The notes beneath the pieces are model-generated. The model had not been told where the DNA came from. It saw only the letters and a list, made by a program, of their open reading frames with translations, and searched no databases. Position numbers and translations under genes: made by a program. Shown piece after piece: positions 35,201-47,246 of a stretch of DNA of 64,000 nt (its first letter is position 1; each line of letters starts with the position of its first letter). Origin of the DNA: Triglochin maritima (Eukaryota > Streptophyta > Magnoliopsida > Alismatales > Juncaginaceae); assembly GCA_963682175.1 (NCBI GenBank), contig OY821774.1:46204201-46268200 (forward strand), read 5' to 3'.

Positions 35201-38200
35201 ATATAAAATAGCATTAAATAACACAAGTGCATGTACTGACTTGATTTTTCTTTTTTTTATGCAATTTCCTTATTAGTATGGATTACTGAAGTGACCACCA
35301 AACAGGTATACGACACCTGCATGTTGTCCTAATCATCTTTTGCAAATTGAATATCTTAAGAGACATGAATATGCACTTCTTCAGTATCACAGCTGGGTTA
35401 GTTTACAATTTTTTGGATGTCTTTGATCCCTCAACTTGGAGGGAATGCCTTCAACAAATTGGTTAAATTAGCAGCTTTGAGATTACCAGTGTTCAGGCGG
35501 GCGGTCGCCTAGGCGACCACCCCAGGTGGGGGTCGCCTGGGCGATCACCCGCCTGTCGCCCGGTAGGCTGGGCGACCAGGCGAGTAGCCTGATCGCCTCG
35601 CCTAGTCGCCTAGGTGACCCTTTTTAATATTTTTTGATTTTTTTTACTTTTTTTTTAAAAATTAACCTTCCCCCCACTACTTATTCCTATAAATACACCT
35701 TCCCACTCATTTTATGAACCCTAAACATGTAATATTTGTTTTTTATACATTTTTTCTGATTGTTTCCTAATTTTTTCAATTTAAACAAAATTAAAAATAT
35801 TAAATTTTAAAAAAAGGTCGCCCAGAATTGGGCGACCGCCCAAACGCCTAGGCGATCACCTAGGCCACTGGGCTTGCCCAGTCGCCTAGGGTCACCTAGG
35901 CGCATCCTGAACATTGGAGATTACACATCCTACAAAGCACCTATGTTTGTAGTACCTATTTATCTTTAGTTTTTATTTTACTGGTGAAAATATACACCAA
36001 AAACACATTACTTCCAATGAACTTATTGTTGACGGTCTTCACTGTAGCATGTATCCTACATTTTAACCATTTGTTTTTAAATTTGTACGAGCAGTATGCA
36101 CCCTTTGGTTGTACAATATATTCTTGTTAATGCCCTCAGATTGATTTGGAATTGGCAACATACTTATTTTTCCATTTACGGTGAGATGTACTTACATTTG
36201 CGACTTTTTTAAATTTATCATGCATATCATTTTGTACCTGCTTGCTTTCATAGGCCCTTGTAATGGAAAGAAAGTAAATAAGAAATACTGAAATAGGTTG
36301 CAGATATGGTTCCTCGGCTTTTCACTCTAGCCCTTTTGTTGGTTGAATTATGAAAATTGGTTTGAAAGAATGCAGCTTCTGTATTGTTAAAGCATACATC
36401 ATTCTTTTTCCTTTTCAATTTCGTCGTGTATTTCCAGTTGCTTCTGAATTATATTCTTAATTTCTGACATCACAATCAAAATATCGGTGTTCAGGTGATC
36501 CTTGATATTCTCTCTCTAACTACCATCACAAAATGGTTGACTAATGAAGCCCTTGAGCAGCTACTGGGAATTGCTACTTTTCTTCATAAGCTCCTTGTCG
36601 GTTCCCTGAAGTCGCTGAAGGGGAATGTAATGCTTGTAAATTCCATTGTTCATGTCATTTCTTCAACTTTGAGGATTTCTCAAAAAAGAAAAGTGTATCA
36701 ACCACACTTTACCTTGTCAGTCGAGGGTATCTTTCAGTTGTACCAAGCAATTGACAAGGGACCGTTGAACACAGCATTCAACGATCATGGTGATTTTGGA
36801 ATGGAGATCTTGTTAATGAATACACCGCCAACTTTCAAACCACTGTCGACTATGGTATTCACATGATTTTCTGACTCAATCTGTGTTTATTGTTATGTAT
36901 AATATGCATTCGGGGTTCAACTGTCTTGTATTGACGTAAACAAGTGTCTAATTTATTTTCCAAATCCCCTGATTCGTTTTGGAAAATGTTCATGGAAAAT
37001 AGCATAACAAATGGCAGGCATTATAGATGACACGTTATTTTAAGTGCATCACACCACAACAAAGATATTTTAGTACGTGCTTATTTATAGAAAGTAATAT
37101 GAATAATGAATACAACCTAAATATGATTCATAAATGTCAAAACTGCCAATACATTATAATGGCTATAACATAATGTTGTGACTATTATGATGCTATGATA
37201 ACTCTTGTGGTATTTACAGTGGCTTTATACTGTCTGTCGTGCTGCTTGAAATTTTAATTGACGTACTTTTAGCTGTGGTAAAAAAAACTTTTAGCTGTGG
37301 ATCATTTTTTTGAGAGGACTCACAGTTTCAAGTGATGGGATACTGAAGGTGAACATGGTAATCTAATGGAAATTCTAACCTGATATAGAAATATAATTCT
37401 CTTGGATGCGCTTATGATTAGGTATCTTTTTATCTTGCACCAAGTTATCTCCTTTGTAGTTTCAGTATGAGTTCAACTCAATCTAAAACTCAGTTGGATT
37501 CAGGGAGTTATATTTATTGCTGCATTTTCCTTGGTTTGAAAAGGAAGATGTCTTATGATTTCGAGTCTACTGAATGTATTTTATCTCCTATAGAGGAGTT
37601 TGAGGAAGCTTTTGATGTCTGACGAAGAATCAGATTATTGCGCTTCTAAATTGTTATAGTGCCGAGTGTGTAACAAGGATGCATTAAATCAAGTAGCAAC
37701 ATTTGGTAATTGAACCTAGCTAGTGATCCTCATTTGTTTTTTTTAAATACCAGGTTAGGCTATTTTATTTTATTTTCCTTTTATGCCAACTGTTTATCAT
37801 TTTGTGATTTTACAGGGAAAGGCAAGATTGGCAAAGGTTGTCTTGTGGGCAGTCCCTTCAGCTCTGCAGTCATACAACGGCCATGGATATTTGGTCATGG
37901 GAAATGATCCTGACAAGAAATCTTCAGATGATTTGGGACATGGAGAATCTCTTCTTGAGAAACTTTTACGCTGGATTTCAGGTTCAGTGATTCTTGGATT
38001 CATTTCCAGTAGACACCAACATGTATCTTCTCGAAGAGAGGAAACAGAAAATCAACTCTCTTTTCTTGACATTATAAATATTGAAAGGGAAGAAAATGGT
38101 GGAGATTCAGATGACAATTGTAGCATCTCCGCTGCATTAGCCATTACAATCTTGTTCCTTCAGCAGATGGGTAGGATGAAAACAGAGGTTCTTCCTTCTG

Positions 38201-41200
38201 TCACTCTGGCCGTATGCTTGTTACTACATCATTATGTGGACAACAGGGCAGGTATTAGATTATACATACTTGTTTTAATTCCCTTCACAATTTATTTCTT
38301 TTCCTCATATAATCTTGTTTGAAGAAATTTTACAATTGGAGTATACGATAACACTGCACGGATAGTTCCTGCATATGTAGATGTTAGAAGGATGAAATAA
38401 GGAAAATGATTAGGAAATACTAATTACGGGAAGAGTCTTATCAATTGATTACGTAATACCCAAATATTTCTTAACATTTATTTGTTCCAAATTTCTAACA
38501 GTTAACCTCATGAGCAAAAGTAAATTGAGTTTTCTTTTTTGTGTGTTTTCTGAACGTTGTTGTGCTGTTAATTGTGCAACTTATAGTATTATCAGTCAGT
38601 ACCAAGAAACAATGTCTGTCCGGAAATCATGGACCCAAAAATAAATATTATTGCATTTAACAACACACTGGAATGGATAGTCCTTCCACAAGAAATTGTG
38701 GGGATGATGATCAAGTGTTTGATTCACTTGACGAAAGAAAACCAAAAGTTCAAAACACCCAACTGTATCCCAGCAATGTCGGAATCGTTGACTTGGCTGA
38801 TTGGTTACTTTTATATTGTCAAAAGTGGCCATAGAAAGGCTTGACTGATTTGCTCATTTGTTTGTTTCATTATCAAGATATCATACGTTTCTTAGTACAT
38901 CATTGTCTAAATATATGAACATGCCGAAGTTCTAGCCTACTACAACTAGTTTGGAATTAAAGGCTTTATTGTTGTTGTGAATGTACTGAAGTCCCTTGTC
39001 TGTTCTTTTTTGCAACTAGAGACCGGCACATGCTATGCATGTGTTTAAGGATATAGATAAAACAACCGCAAGTTCAATGCTCTTTTCTTTTCAATCTTAA
39101 AAATAGTTAATATTGTATCTAAATACCATAAAATTAATAATTGAGCTCAACGCAATGTTTTTGTTACAATTACATACTATGGATAAGTCAGATTATCCAT
39201 GTCAGTCGTGTGACTATAATCTTAACCCTTGCTTAAGAAAAAAAATGAATATTTTGTAGGATGATGGTATCGACCTTTACTCTTAAATACTTGCCTTAAG
39301 GAACTTATAACCCATGCATGAATTTTGTTAGACTTACACCACTAAAATTTGTATTGTCAGTTTTGAAAAATCAAATCAGAGTTGTAAAATATTGCAATTG
39401 AAAACGTAAGATATGTGAATATCTTATTATTACATAAAACAAAAGTAACAAAAGTAATTATTTAAAGAGAATAAAATGAAACATGCAAGTTATATTATTT
39501 TCTCAAGAATAAAAACTTTAAGGTGATGCGTTAAAGAGTATAAAATGAAACTTGAAAGTTGTATTATTTTCTTAAGAACAAAAACTTTAAGGTGGTTAGT
39601 GATTCGAAGTGATGAGTCGATTACACTTAAATTTGTATTCAAGATAAGGAAACAATTTCTTCCCATGAGTCATGGGACATGGAACAAAGATAAGAATTAA
39701 TAGTAAAACAATATTATTATTCCAACTTTTAAATGGTGAAATCACAACAACTACAAGTCCAACACTCACAAAATAACCTTTAAACTTTATAATCCTCCAG
39801 GACTGACCATATAAGTCTGCAACTTTCTCCAACCTTCAACTTTCTCGCCTTAACACTTCCTTCTTCGCTTATTATCAAAAAAAATCCCTCCCTTCTTATG
39901 TCCAACAGAGGTAGACATAGTTCACTTTGTTATTTTCATTATCTCAAACTTAAAATCCTCCCAAAGAGTCCAAAATCCATAGAAAATCAAATGCATACCA
40001 AATCCACCGCACTACACCGTCCAAAACCCAAACCAAATCCACCTTTTGGTATCGATTTTTCACGCTACCTTCAAACGACCACCTCATTCCGTTCCGATTC
40101 CCTCTATCGCCATCAAAATGACCTTGGAAACGATCTTGACAGAGCCGCTTCGATTGGGAACTGATCCATTTCTGGATGCAATAAGTCTTGGTGCCAAGGA
40201 CGAACGCGGCGGTTGTCTGGTCACTGGAGAAATCAGAAACGGCTGAGGCGGTGGAGTGGTTCTTGGATAAAATCAAGTCATGAACGATTCAGGGTTGATA
40301 GGAGGACAAGAAGTAAATATTTCCAAAAACAGTGGTAAACTCGGAAGAAAAGTGTAGGACCAAAGTTGCTTTCCTATTCTCTTTTTAAAGAGGTATAGGA
40401 TACATACTTAATGACGTTAAAAATGCAATTAAATGCCATTTGGAGTACCTCGATCATTTAATATTTAAATTTAACTATAGGAACAGGACACTCCTTTTGT
40501 ATTTCTTGAGTCATTTGTCATTTATCATTTTGATTAATTCTTTGATACAGATAGTGCAAAAAATGCAAAATTCTATATTTCCTCATACACCTTGACTTAT
40601 GCTAAATTGCTGATGCCTTATTTTCGCAAAAAGTTCCACATCGTAATTTCTTATCAAATTGCATGTGTTTGATATCAATCGTTCAATACCCATGCTGTCC
40701 TGCTGCAGTTTGATTTTTAAGTCCGATAACCCAATTTCCATCCTTTGAATCACGTCGTATTTTCAAATTCTATAAGCAAGTTTAAGAAGGCCAACAGAGA
40801 GGCATTAGTTCCCTAACTCAGGAGCTTGATTATTCTTGGTCTTTAATCTCAACTTGTTCGGGATTGAAGGCTTTGTTTGTTGTTTATGTACCAACTGTTG
40901 TAGTAGTTCTGCCACTTTTGGTTAGTATGTGCTTATGTGGAGTTTTAAAAAAAATGCTAAAATAGATATCTCTGACCGATTTTGTAACAATTTTTCATTT
41001 TGTTCTTTTGCTGAAGCAGCTAGAGAATTGTTTGGTCATGATTACAGTGGTGCTCTGCTGTCACTCTGCTCTAAGATCCGCTGTCCTGCTGAGCTAAACC
41101 CGTCTTGGAGATGGTAAGCACAACTACTACTTGCATGATCATTTGATGATTTAGCCTCATAAAGGTTGCTGGATTGCCAGTAAGGGTATAATCAGCAGTT

Positions 41201-41907
41201 CCCATAACTCCATAATCTATCTGATAGAATCACTGTTTCTTGTGGCTAATGTTCAACGAGCCCTTACAATAGACCAACTAAGTTTGTGATGGTACATAAA
41301 GCCTGTTCGTGCCATACAGCTATACCTCTATCCCTTGCTTTCTCAATTGTAGGAAGTAGATTCACCTGAATTTAGTTTTGATTTGGATGATTTTTTAAGT
41401 GTTCATTATTTGTCTGCTGTAATATTTTATGAACTTTTGGATGTATATTATCAAATTATCATTCTATCACCATCATATACCCCCAAGAAGGTAGGCAAAT
41501 CAACAGATTATTAATTTTAAAAACAAGGGTGTTTTAGTTTTCTTATATATACACTTTCAACGATATGCCTTCGAGTTCGTGTTTGCACTTCAAAAGCTTG
41601 AAAGTTGTAGTTCTTGCTTGTCCAATACCTTTTATCTTATAATATCAGAATGTTTAAGCTTGTGGCTTCCCTGTGCAGCTGAACCTCCTTTTCTTGTGTT
41701 TGCAGGTCTTTTTATGAGCCTTGGAAAGATCTTTCCTTTGAACAAACAAGAATGCAAAGCATAGAGGAAGAGCACGCTTGCCAGATGCTTCTACTTGCCT
41801 TTTCAAATTCTCTTAATACTGGATCAACAACTTCAACAGCTCTATCTCATCAAGATCTTGAACGATTATTTTCTTGGGAAAAAGACACTATTCTGAAAAG
41901 TGCATGA
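23224..41907 (+). CDS. URB1: URB1 (Npa1-like) pre-60S ribosome biogenesis protein
   Basis: Thirteen coding exons join in phase: 23224-24287, 24353-25211, 26585-27077, 27487-27638, 27714-31157, 31300-31536, 32458-32661, 32855-33058, 34575-34733, 36495-36854, 37816-38251, 41020-41113 and 41706-41907. The product is about 2,635 residues, as expected for plant URB1. The N-terminal half matches the Npa1/URB1 helical repeat region (for example VLRGTAVASEVARVFDF and FVEFAMSFLEVGSPRLLRWI). From residue about 2005, SWLFIWRRPGQT, YDPRFILRFSIHNMF and RIGLLAIAFVSISSLDEDLR belong to the C-terminal NopRA1 domain, followed by TERLWILRLIYAGLN. URB1 is nucleolar and is needed for early 60S subunit maturation and snoRNA-linked rRNA modification. 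The start is the first ATG after a CCTCCAC-rich leader with a telo-box. Introns hold several transposon pieces. No frame lesion was found. Confidence 0.9.
25654..25708 (-). repeat. LINE/SINE 3' tail in URB1 intron 2
   Basis: The minus strand reads attaaaggctttgttgttg, the conserved end shared by plant RTE LINEs and their dependent SINEs. No coding part is attached. Confidence 0.6.
27186..27290 (-). mobile_element. Au-like SINE fragment and (TTC)n tract
   Basis: The minus strand has agggtagggttgcatacatc followed by a C-run and cacctag, matching the 3' half of Au-type SINEs. It adjoins a (TTC)n microsatellite at 27256-27290. It lies in URB1 intron 3. Confidence 0.55.
33261..33372 (+). mobile_element. 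Au-like SINE fragment in URB1 intron 8
   Basis: The blocks gaaacaacctc, ggtagggttgcgtacatc, a C-run, gcttaggtgggagcct and gaggcattggggt follow the order of the Au SINE 3' region. The tRNA-like head is not evident. Confidence 0.65.
33440..33960 (-). other. Unidentified coding-like fragment in URB1 intron 8
   Basis: The minus strand reads as broken but protein-like segments, such as KDADIIFREWQDPED and WRIGIKGLPTF in shifting frames. Composition differs from the flanking intron. It could be a retroelement N-terminal region or a captured host fragment. I cannot name it. Confidence 0.3.
34350..34397 (+). repeat. Solo LINE/SINE 3' tail in URB1 intron 8
   Basis: cccaactattttgggattaa followed by aggctttgttgttgttg matches the RTE-type tail. 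No upstream LINE coding sequence is attached. Confidence 0.65.
35487..35916. mobile_element. hAT-type MITE (430 bp) with perfect 8-bp target duplication
   Basis: The termini are CAGTGTTCAGG and its near-complement CCTGAACATTG, a hAT-type CA(G/A)TG end. Identical 8-mers gagattac flank it at 35479-35486 and 35917-35924. The subterminal regions are rich in gtcgcctaggcgac palindromes around an AT-rich core, with no open frame. It sits in intron 9 of URB1. Confidence 0.9.
38930..38978 (+). repeat. Solo LINE/SINE 3' tail in URB1 intron 11
   Basis: ttctagcctac, caactagtttggaattaaag and gctttattgttgttg form a diverged RTE-type tail. Confidence 0.6.
39464..39600. repeat. Tandem duplication in URB1 intron 11, period about 69
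   Basis: Two copies contain aaagag.ataaaatgaaac and aaaactttaaggtg and differ at several positions. Confidence 0.7.
40841..40886 (+). repeat. Diverged LINE/SINE tail in URB1 intron 11
   Basis: tctttaatctcaacttgttc then gggattgaaggctttgtttg resembles the RTE-type tail with extra changes. Confidence 0.45.
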
Positions 41908-42936
41908 TTATTGACTTTTTTTGGTAAAGTGAATCTCATCTACCTCCCTGACAACATGGCGAGACTTCATTTATTTACTTGTATGTACACCTTCCCAATT
42001 TTGACATGTGAATCTGTGATAGTCTGGTTTTATTAATTAATTAACAATTAAACATTTAACCTCTTGTAATTAACATTTATTATTGCATAGAGCAATGTAA
42101 ATCATGTCTTTCTCAAAATTTTGAAAGTGGAATATTTTCTACTTTGCTTCTACTATTGCATGGGGTGTCGATTTCTAGGTTCTATTAGTTGTGATTGATG
42201 CTATTTGTTGTGAAATTTTCAGGGTTCCATCGGCATTGCAGAGGTTTGTCTTTTGTTTCTCTTGGAAGGACCATTTATGGTCATTCTATTATGATAGTGA
42301 CCCTTGCATGAAAGTGATTAGAACTACTACTATTATGAATATTTGTAGCTGCAGTAAATTTTGAATCGTGTTGTTTAAGTTATATTATAACATGATCATA
42401 TCTTCCTTTCTAGATCTTCCACTTGCAGCATTGTGGATGCTCGGAGTATTTCCATGGTCGGTGGATTCCCGTCAAATGTCATCCATTCATGAGAATGGCA
42501 GTTGGTTAGTTTTTTCCAGAAGAAAGAATGGCAGTTGGTTGTTGAGTTCACTTCCCTTGCCTTTTACTTTTCGTCTTAACTCACTTTAATTGAGGTTTAA
42601 GATTTTCAAAAGGGATTGTCGTAACCTTGTAGTAATTGGAAATAATGCCGACATTCTTTTAAATTTTCATCATATCTTAGATATTCAATTTGACTAGAAG
42701 TTTCAATTTTACCTTTTTAATAGCAATTTAACTTCAATTTTGACATGAAGTAGGTTCAACTTCTAAAAATCGGCTAGAGAGATTAAAAGTTCTACCTTTC
42801 TATTTCAATTGATCATGAGACCGCCATGTGTCTCAACTACTGACATATTGTCGAGGGACGTTTACTTAACAATGGAGTTATCATACTACAAATCGTTTTT
42901 AAGTCCCATCATCTACCCTCCCCTTTGGTTAGCGTA
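41908..42936. other. URB1 3' UTR and spacer
   Basis: AT-rich sequence downstream of the URB1 stop. Small frames are present but none resembles a known protein. Some of the first few hundred bases should be URB1 3' UTR. Confidence 0.4.
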
Positions 42937-43415
42937 ACTGCATAAGGGTCTCCTTAACGGAGGCCCTTTTCGGGTCGGGGCGAAATTTGCCCCGACCTGG
43001 CTCCCCTTAATGGGGAGCGGACCCGGGTCGGGTCGCGACCTGGGTCTGCGACCCGACCTGGGTCGCGACCTGGGTCTGCGACCCGACCCGGGTCCCGACC
43101 CAGGTCTGGTCACGTGGCCAGACCTGGTTGGTTGATTTTTTTATATATTTATATTAGTTAAATAATATGTTAATAAATATATATATAATTAAAATAAATT
43201 GTAAATAAATATAATAATTAATAAAATAAATCAATTGAATTAACTATAATAATACAAAATCAATATTGAATTTAATATCAAATTTGAAATTGTGTTTACC
43301 TTTCAGGGGACGCTGCCCCCTGAAACCCCCGCCAGCTCACCAGCGAGCTGGACAGCCGCTAGCTGACCGGTCAGCGAGATCCCCGCCAGCTCACCGACGA
43401 GCTGGGCAGCCGTTC
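42937..43415. repeat. Two GC-rich palindromic blocks around an AT core (possible non-autonomous element)
   Basis: Block 1 (42937-43130) has a 30-base direct repeat of gtcgcgacctgggtctgcga at 43032 and 43062, amid many ggtcgcgacc and cccgggt palindromes. Block 2 (43308-43415) has gccagctcacc..gagctgg units repeated with a period of about 54. Between them is an AT-rich core. The frame on the minus strand (RPGSGPGSGRRPRSR) is a repeat artefact. I could not define terminal repeats. Confidence 0.6.
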
Positions 43416-44534
43416 GTACGAGTTCAATATGTTTCAATCCAACTTTTATCTTTGAATTATTATAATATGTAATTGTCGAATTTAAATAAAATCTAATTAT
43501 TATGTGTTGTTCGTAATTATTGTAAGTTAATTAGATTAAGTTATTATAAAAATAATAAATTTAATAGTTTGTGAATTATTATGTTGATATAGAAAATGAG
43601 GTAAAAAGAAATGATGTGGAGGAGAGAGAGTGTTGAAAGTGGGGTTGGGATTAAGAAGAGAAAAATAGGTTGGGTTGGGTTGTGGGTTGCATAGTGTTTT
43701 TTGCTGACGTGACAGAGAGAGAAAGCTGATGTGTCAAGATAAATGAGATTGAGGTTAAAGATGACCTAAGATTCGCTTAGCCGTGTAAGCTCTTTTTGTA
43801 AGTATTACTTTTTATCTTATTTTTACACTCCATCCAACAAAAGACAACCCAATTTTGCTGCCGCCTCTCTCTCTCTCTTCATATTTTCGAACTTGAAGCA
43901 CAATCTTGATTTTCATGGTGAGGGTTATGGTTTTTAAATTGAGGTTGGGAAAGACCCAAAATCAAATATTTGGGCTGACTAATAATGACGGGTAAACAAA
44001 CATTGAGGAAGTATAAATAAATATTCCATCGGGAAGTTATACCTGTTTGAAATTTCCATTAATGACCTAAACATCTATATTGCTAAACACTACAGGTATT
44101 GATGATGTTCAAAATTATTTGAGAAATATTCATGAAACACGATTAATGTTTATCCCTTTGAAAATCTTGGAGTTGGAGGCTTGGACCTCTTTTACTTTTC
44201 TTAGCATCCTAGAAATCTCACACGGATGGTCAACCCAAATGCTCATCCTCGGAAACCGGTCTAGGGAAGAAAAAAATAAAAATAAAAGATGTTGATTTCC
44301 AATACCAACATTGACCCCTCATGATGCTGGTTGAACTAGTATAATTAATGAAAACCAGAATAAGAAGGCAACGAAATTGACCCATTCACAATTCGCAGAA
44401 GAGAAGAACAATAAGAATTTCACAATAAGCACCAATCATGAACCTTCACATCGTTAGCAAAAATGAAGTTAGTAATCACAAGAAGAAAAAAATCAAAATG
44501 GAAAACACACACATCACAATCACCACTCCATGTG
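43416..44534. other. Spacer, no gene recognised
   Basis: AT-rich sequence with a G-rich stretch at about 43600-43740 (gttgggttgggttgtgggtt) that could be the far end of the palindromic element to the left. The right end should include the 3' UTR of the small minus-strand gene at 44535. Confidence 0.35.
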
Positions 44535-44876
44535 TCAAATGGTCTCTGGTATGCTCTGAAGAGCCGGCCGCCAATGATGGTCATCGTGGTGGTGGTGGTT
44601 GTGGTAATGATCATTTTGGTTGTACATAGTAGCTCGACTCGAAACCAGCCTCGATAATATTTTCTCGATATCCTTATCGCGAGAAAACATTTCCTCGAAT
44701 TCCTTCTTGTTGAGCTTGATCTTGACGACCGACGGTGTATCACTCAGCAACCTCTGCCTCTCCTCCAACCCGCCCACATCGTTTGTACCGGAACAACCGT
44801 ATTCTTCATCTTCGCTCTCGTAATCATCATCAGCCCAAGACTTCATGACATGCTTCTTGATGCAACAATTCCCCAT
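44535..44876 (-). CDS. Small acidic protein with MGNCC N-myristoylation motif
   Basis: A single-exon frame of 113 codons. MGNCC at the N-terminus fits N-myristoylation (Gly2) and S-acylation of Cys4/Cys5, suggesting plasma membrane attachment. An acidic stretch (DDDYESEDEEYG) follows. The conserved-looking core VVKIKLNKKEFEEMF with KILSRLVSS resembles small plant proteins with a VKI-K/R-x-x-KKxLEE motif. The tail is His/Asp-rich (HNHHHHDDHH). A TATA box lies 132 bases upstream and the leader is free of in-frame starts that would extend it. I do not recognise a named gene. Function is unknown. Confidence 0.7.
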   Translation of the reverse strand: MGNCCIKKHVMKSWADDDYESEDEEYGCSGTNDVGGLEERQRLLSDTPSVVKIKLNKKEFEEMFSRDKDIEKILSRLVSSRATMYNQNDHYHNHHHHDDHHWRPALQSIPETI

Positions 44877-45007
44877 TAATGCTTATTAGAACGAAACTAG
44901 CTAGACTAATCAAACAACCAAATCCAAAGCAAGCACAAGAAGTCGTAGGATGTTTTGCTTGGTTTGGTTTGAGTTGGGGAGATGTTGCAAATGAGTAGTT
45001 GTGGTGT

Positions 45008-45015
45008 TATTTATA
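45008..45015 (-). promoter_or_regulatory. TATA box of the MGNCC gene
   Basis: The minus strand reads TATAAATA 132 bases upstream of the start codon, supporting a real promoter for this small gene. Confidence 0.6.
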
Positions 45016-45986
45016 GGAGGGGGGAAACATCCAAGAAGCAAAACAATTAACAACTAGTGGTGTCTTATAATAAGTGTAGATACGCTGGCCTGTCACGGGT
45101 TTTTTCTTCAAATTTTACTAGTATTACCTTGTAAATGTGACACATACCTGTGTATAAGATAGTTATTTTTAAAATAAAGATAAATACAAAACATTGAATA
45201 TTGTATTTATTAAAGAACGTAAAAGTAGTAAAACTTGACGAAAATCCATAAATCCATAGGAACAAATCCTACCTCTTAAAATTAGATATCGGTGGTCTTC
45301 TTTACTCCCACGTGGCATGTGTACGTAGGTTGCAATTTATTGTTCCACCCTCTTCCTGGTTGTCCTGTGAATGTGATATTTTTTTGGGTCTCATGAGAAA
45401 ATTATAAATGGCTGTTTAATTAATTTCTGCTTGACTTAGCTTGTCCTGACCGGCTCAAAACTAATTGGAACTTGTACTAGTAGTTGAACCATTTTTTGTG
45501 ATATATGACATGCTGAAAAGTCTGGTATTTGAATTTAAAATTAGTGGGAGTATTTTATTAAGAGCTTCGACCACATAAACTACGAGTATAAGTCGAGTTC
45601 ATAACAATCAATTACCATTAGGTTTGTGATTTAGTTTCGAAATCTCTCACACAAATACAATATTTTGACTAGTGCAAGTAAAATTTAAGCCCACAAGAAT
45701 CAATCATCCTCAAATTTGAGATTTAATTTCAAAATCTATGAAACACAAACCATATCTAACCACTGAATCATATCTGTTAGCGAATATTCACCTATAATCA
45801 CATAGACTGCGTGATCTGTTGCAAAAGATGGTGCCACATTCAACCAGGGAAGGTTGGACGACATCCCTGGATTTTAAGATTTACCTGATTTGTAAAGATT
45901 TTTTATTTCTAAGACTTCATATTGTTAATTCTTTTGGATTCCGACTTCTAAGTTTTGATTTTTTTGGATTTCGACGTCTTGAAATT
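45016..45986. other. Spacer, no gene recognised
   Basis: AT-rich sequence upstream of the small gene. No exon, transposon end or RNA gene is seen. Confidence 0.4.
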
Positions 45987-46131
45987 TTTTCTTACCAATA
46001 TATATATATATATATATTTTCTTACATTTTGAAATGAGTGGTGGATATTGTGGGGGCTTAATTTTTCTAAATTAAGCCCTGGACTCATTTGAGAATTCCT
46101 GTATATATATACATATATATTGGTAAGAAAA
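45987..46131. repeat. 145-bp foldback (imperfect long hairpin)
   Basis: ttttcttaccaatatatat on the left pairs with atatatattggtaagaaaa on the right. Inside, aatgagt pairs with actcatt, and at the tip gggcttaatt pairs with aattaagccc. AT dinucleotide runs fill the arms. It abuts the LINE remnant at 46120. Confidence 0.75.
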
Positions 46132-47246
46132 TCTACACATGACTTTTATTGATCTAGAAAAGGCATATGATAGAGTTCCAAGAAATATCATGTGGTGGAC
46201 CCTAGAGAAGAAGAAAGTATCCACGAAATATGTGAATTTAATTAAAGATATGTACGAGGGAGTTCAAACTAGCATTAGAATTTGTGATGATGTGACTAAA
46301 GCTTTTCCGATTAAGATTGGACTTCATCAGAGTTCAGCTTTAAGTCCATATCTCTTTGCTTTAGTAATGGACGAGGTGACAAAAGACATACAATGTGAGG
46401 TTCCATGGTGTATGTTTTTTGCGGATGTTGTAGTATTAATTGACGAGAGTAGGGTACAGGTAGAGAGAAAACTAGAATTGTGGAGAAATACTTTAGAAAC
46501 AAAATGTTTTAAACTGAGTAGATCTAAAACTGAATATATGAAGTGTTGTTTTAGTACCGTAAATACCGAGTAAGATGAGGTCTTATTAGATAGACAAGTG
46601 GTGTGTAGAAAAAATATTTTTAAATATCTTGGATCAATACTTCAAAAAGATGTGGAGATCGATGAAGATGTTAACCATAGGATTAAAGCATGATGTATGA
46701 AATGACGAGAAACCTCAGGTGTCTTATGTGACAAAAAAAATCCACCTAAGTTAAAAGGAAATTTTTATAGAATCGCAATAAGACCTGCAATGCTATGTGA
46801 TGCGGAATGTTGGGCAACTAAAAGACAACATATACAAAAGATGGGTGTCTCTGAAATGAGGATGTTGAGGTGGATGTGTGGTCATACGCGAATGAATCAG
46901 ATTAGAAATGAAGACATTCGTGAGAGAGTTGGAGTTGCTCCAATAGAAAAGAAAGTTATCCAACACAGACTGAGATGATTTTGACATGTACAAAGAAGAC
47001 CTACGGAGACACCTATAAGAAGATGAGTATTGAATCAGATCGAAGACATAGAAAGTGGAAGATGTAGACCACGATTGACTTGGGAGGAGACGGTCAAAAG
47101 AGATTTAAGAGATTGGAATGTTCCTCGGGAATTCGCATTGGATAGAAACGCGTGGAAGAAGACGATTCACGTGTCTGAACCGTGACTCCTTAAAGTTTCA
47201 TTTCTAGCTTATCCCAACTAGTTTAAGATAAAAAACTTTGTTGTTG
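46120..47246 (+). mobile_element. RTE-clade LINE, 5'-truncated and decayed
   Basis: Reverse transcriptase motifs are read in order. FIDLEKAYDRVPR opens near 46141. Then come KIGLHQSSALSPYLFALVMD, and FADVVVLID in place of the catalytic YADD motif. Downstream are FKYLGSILQ, then MRMLRWMCGHTRMNQIRNED, then RPRLTWEETVKRDLRDW. The 3' tail ends cccaactagtttaagat...ctttgttgttg, followed by (TA)n. Frames are broken by several stops and the catalytic Asp pair is lost (FADV), so it is inactive. Confidence 0.85.

Noticed and set aside
42913..43113. Arg/Pro/Gly-rich minus-strand frame
   Set aside because: Produced by the 30-base palindromic tandem repeat.
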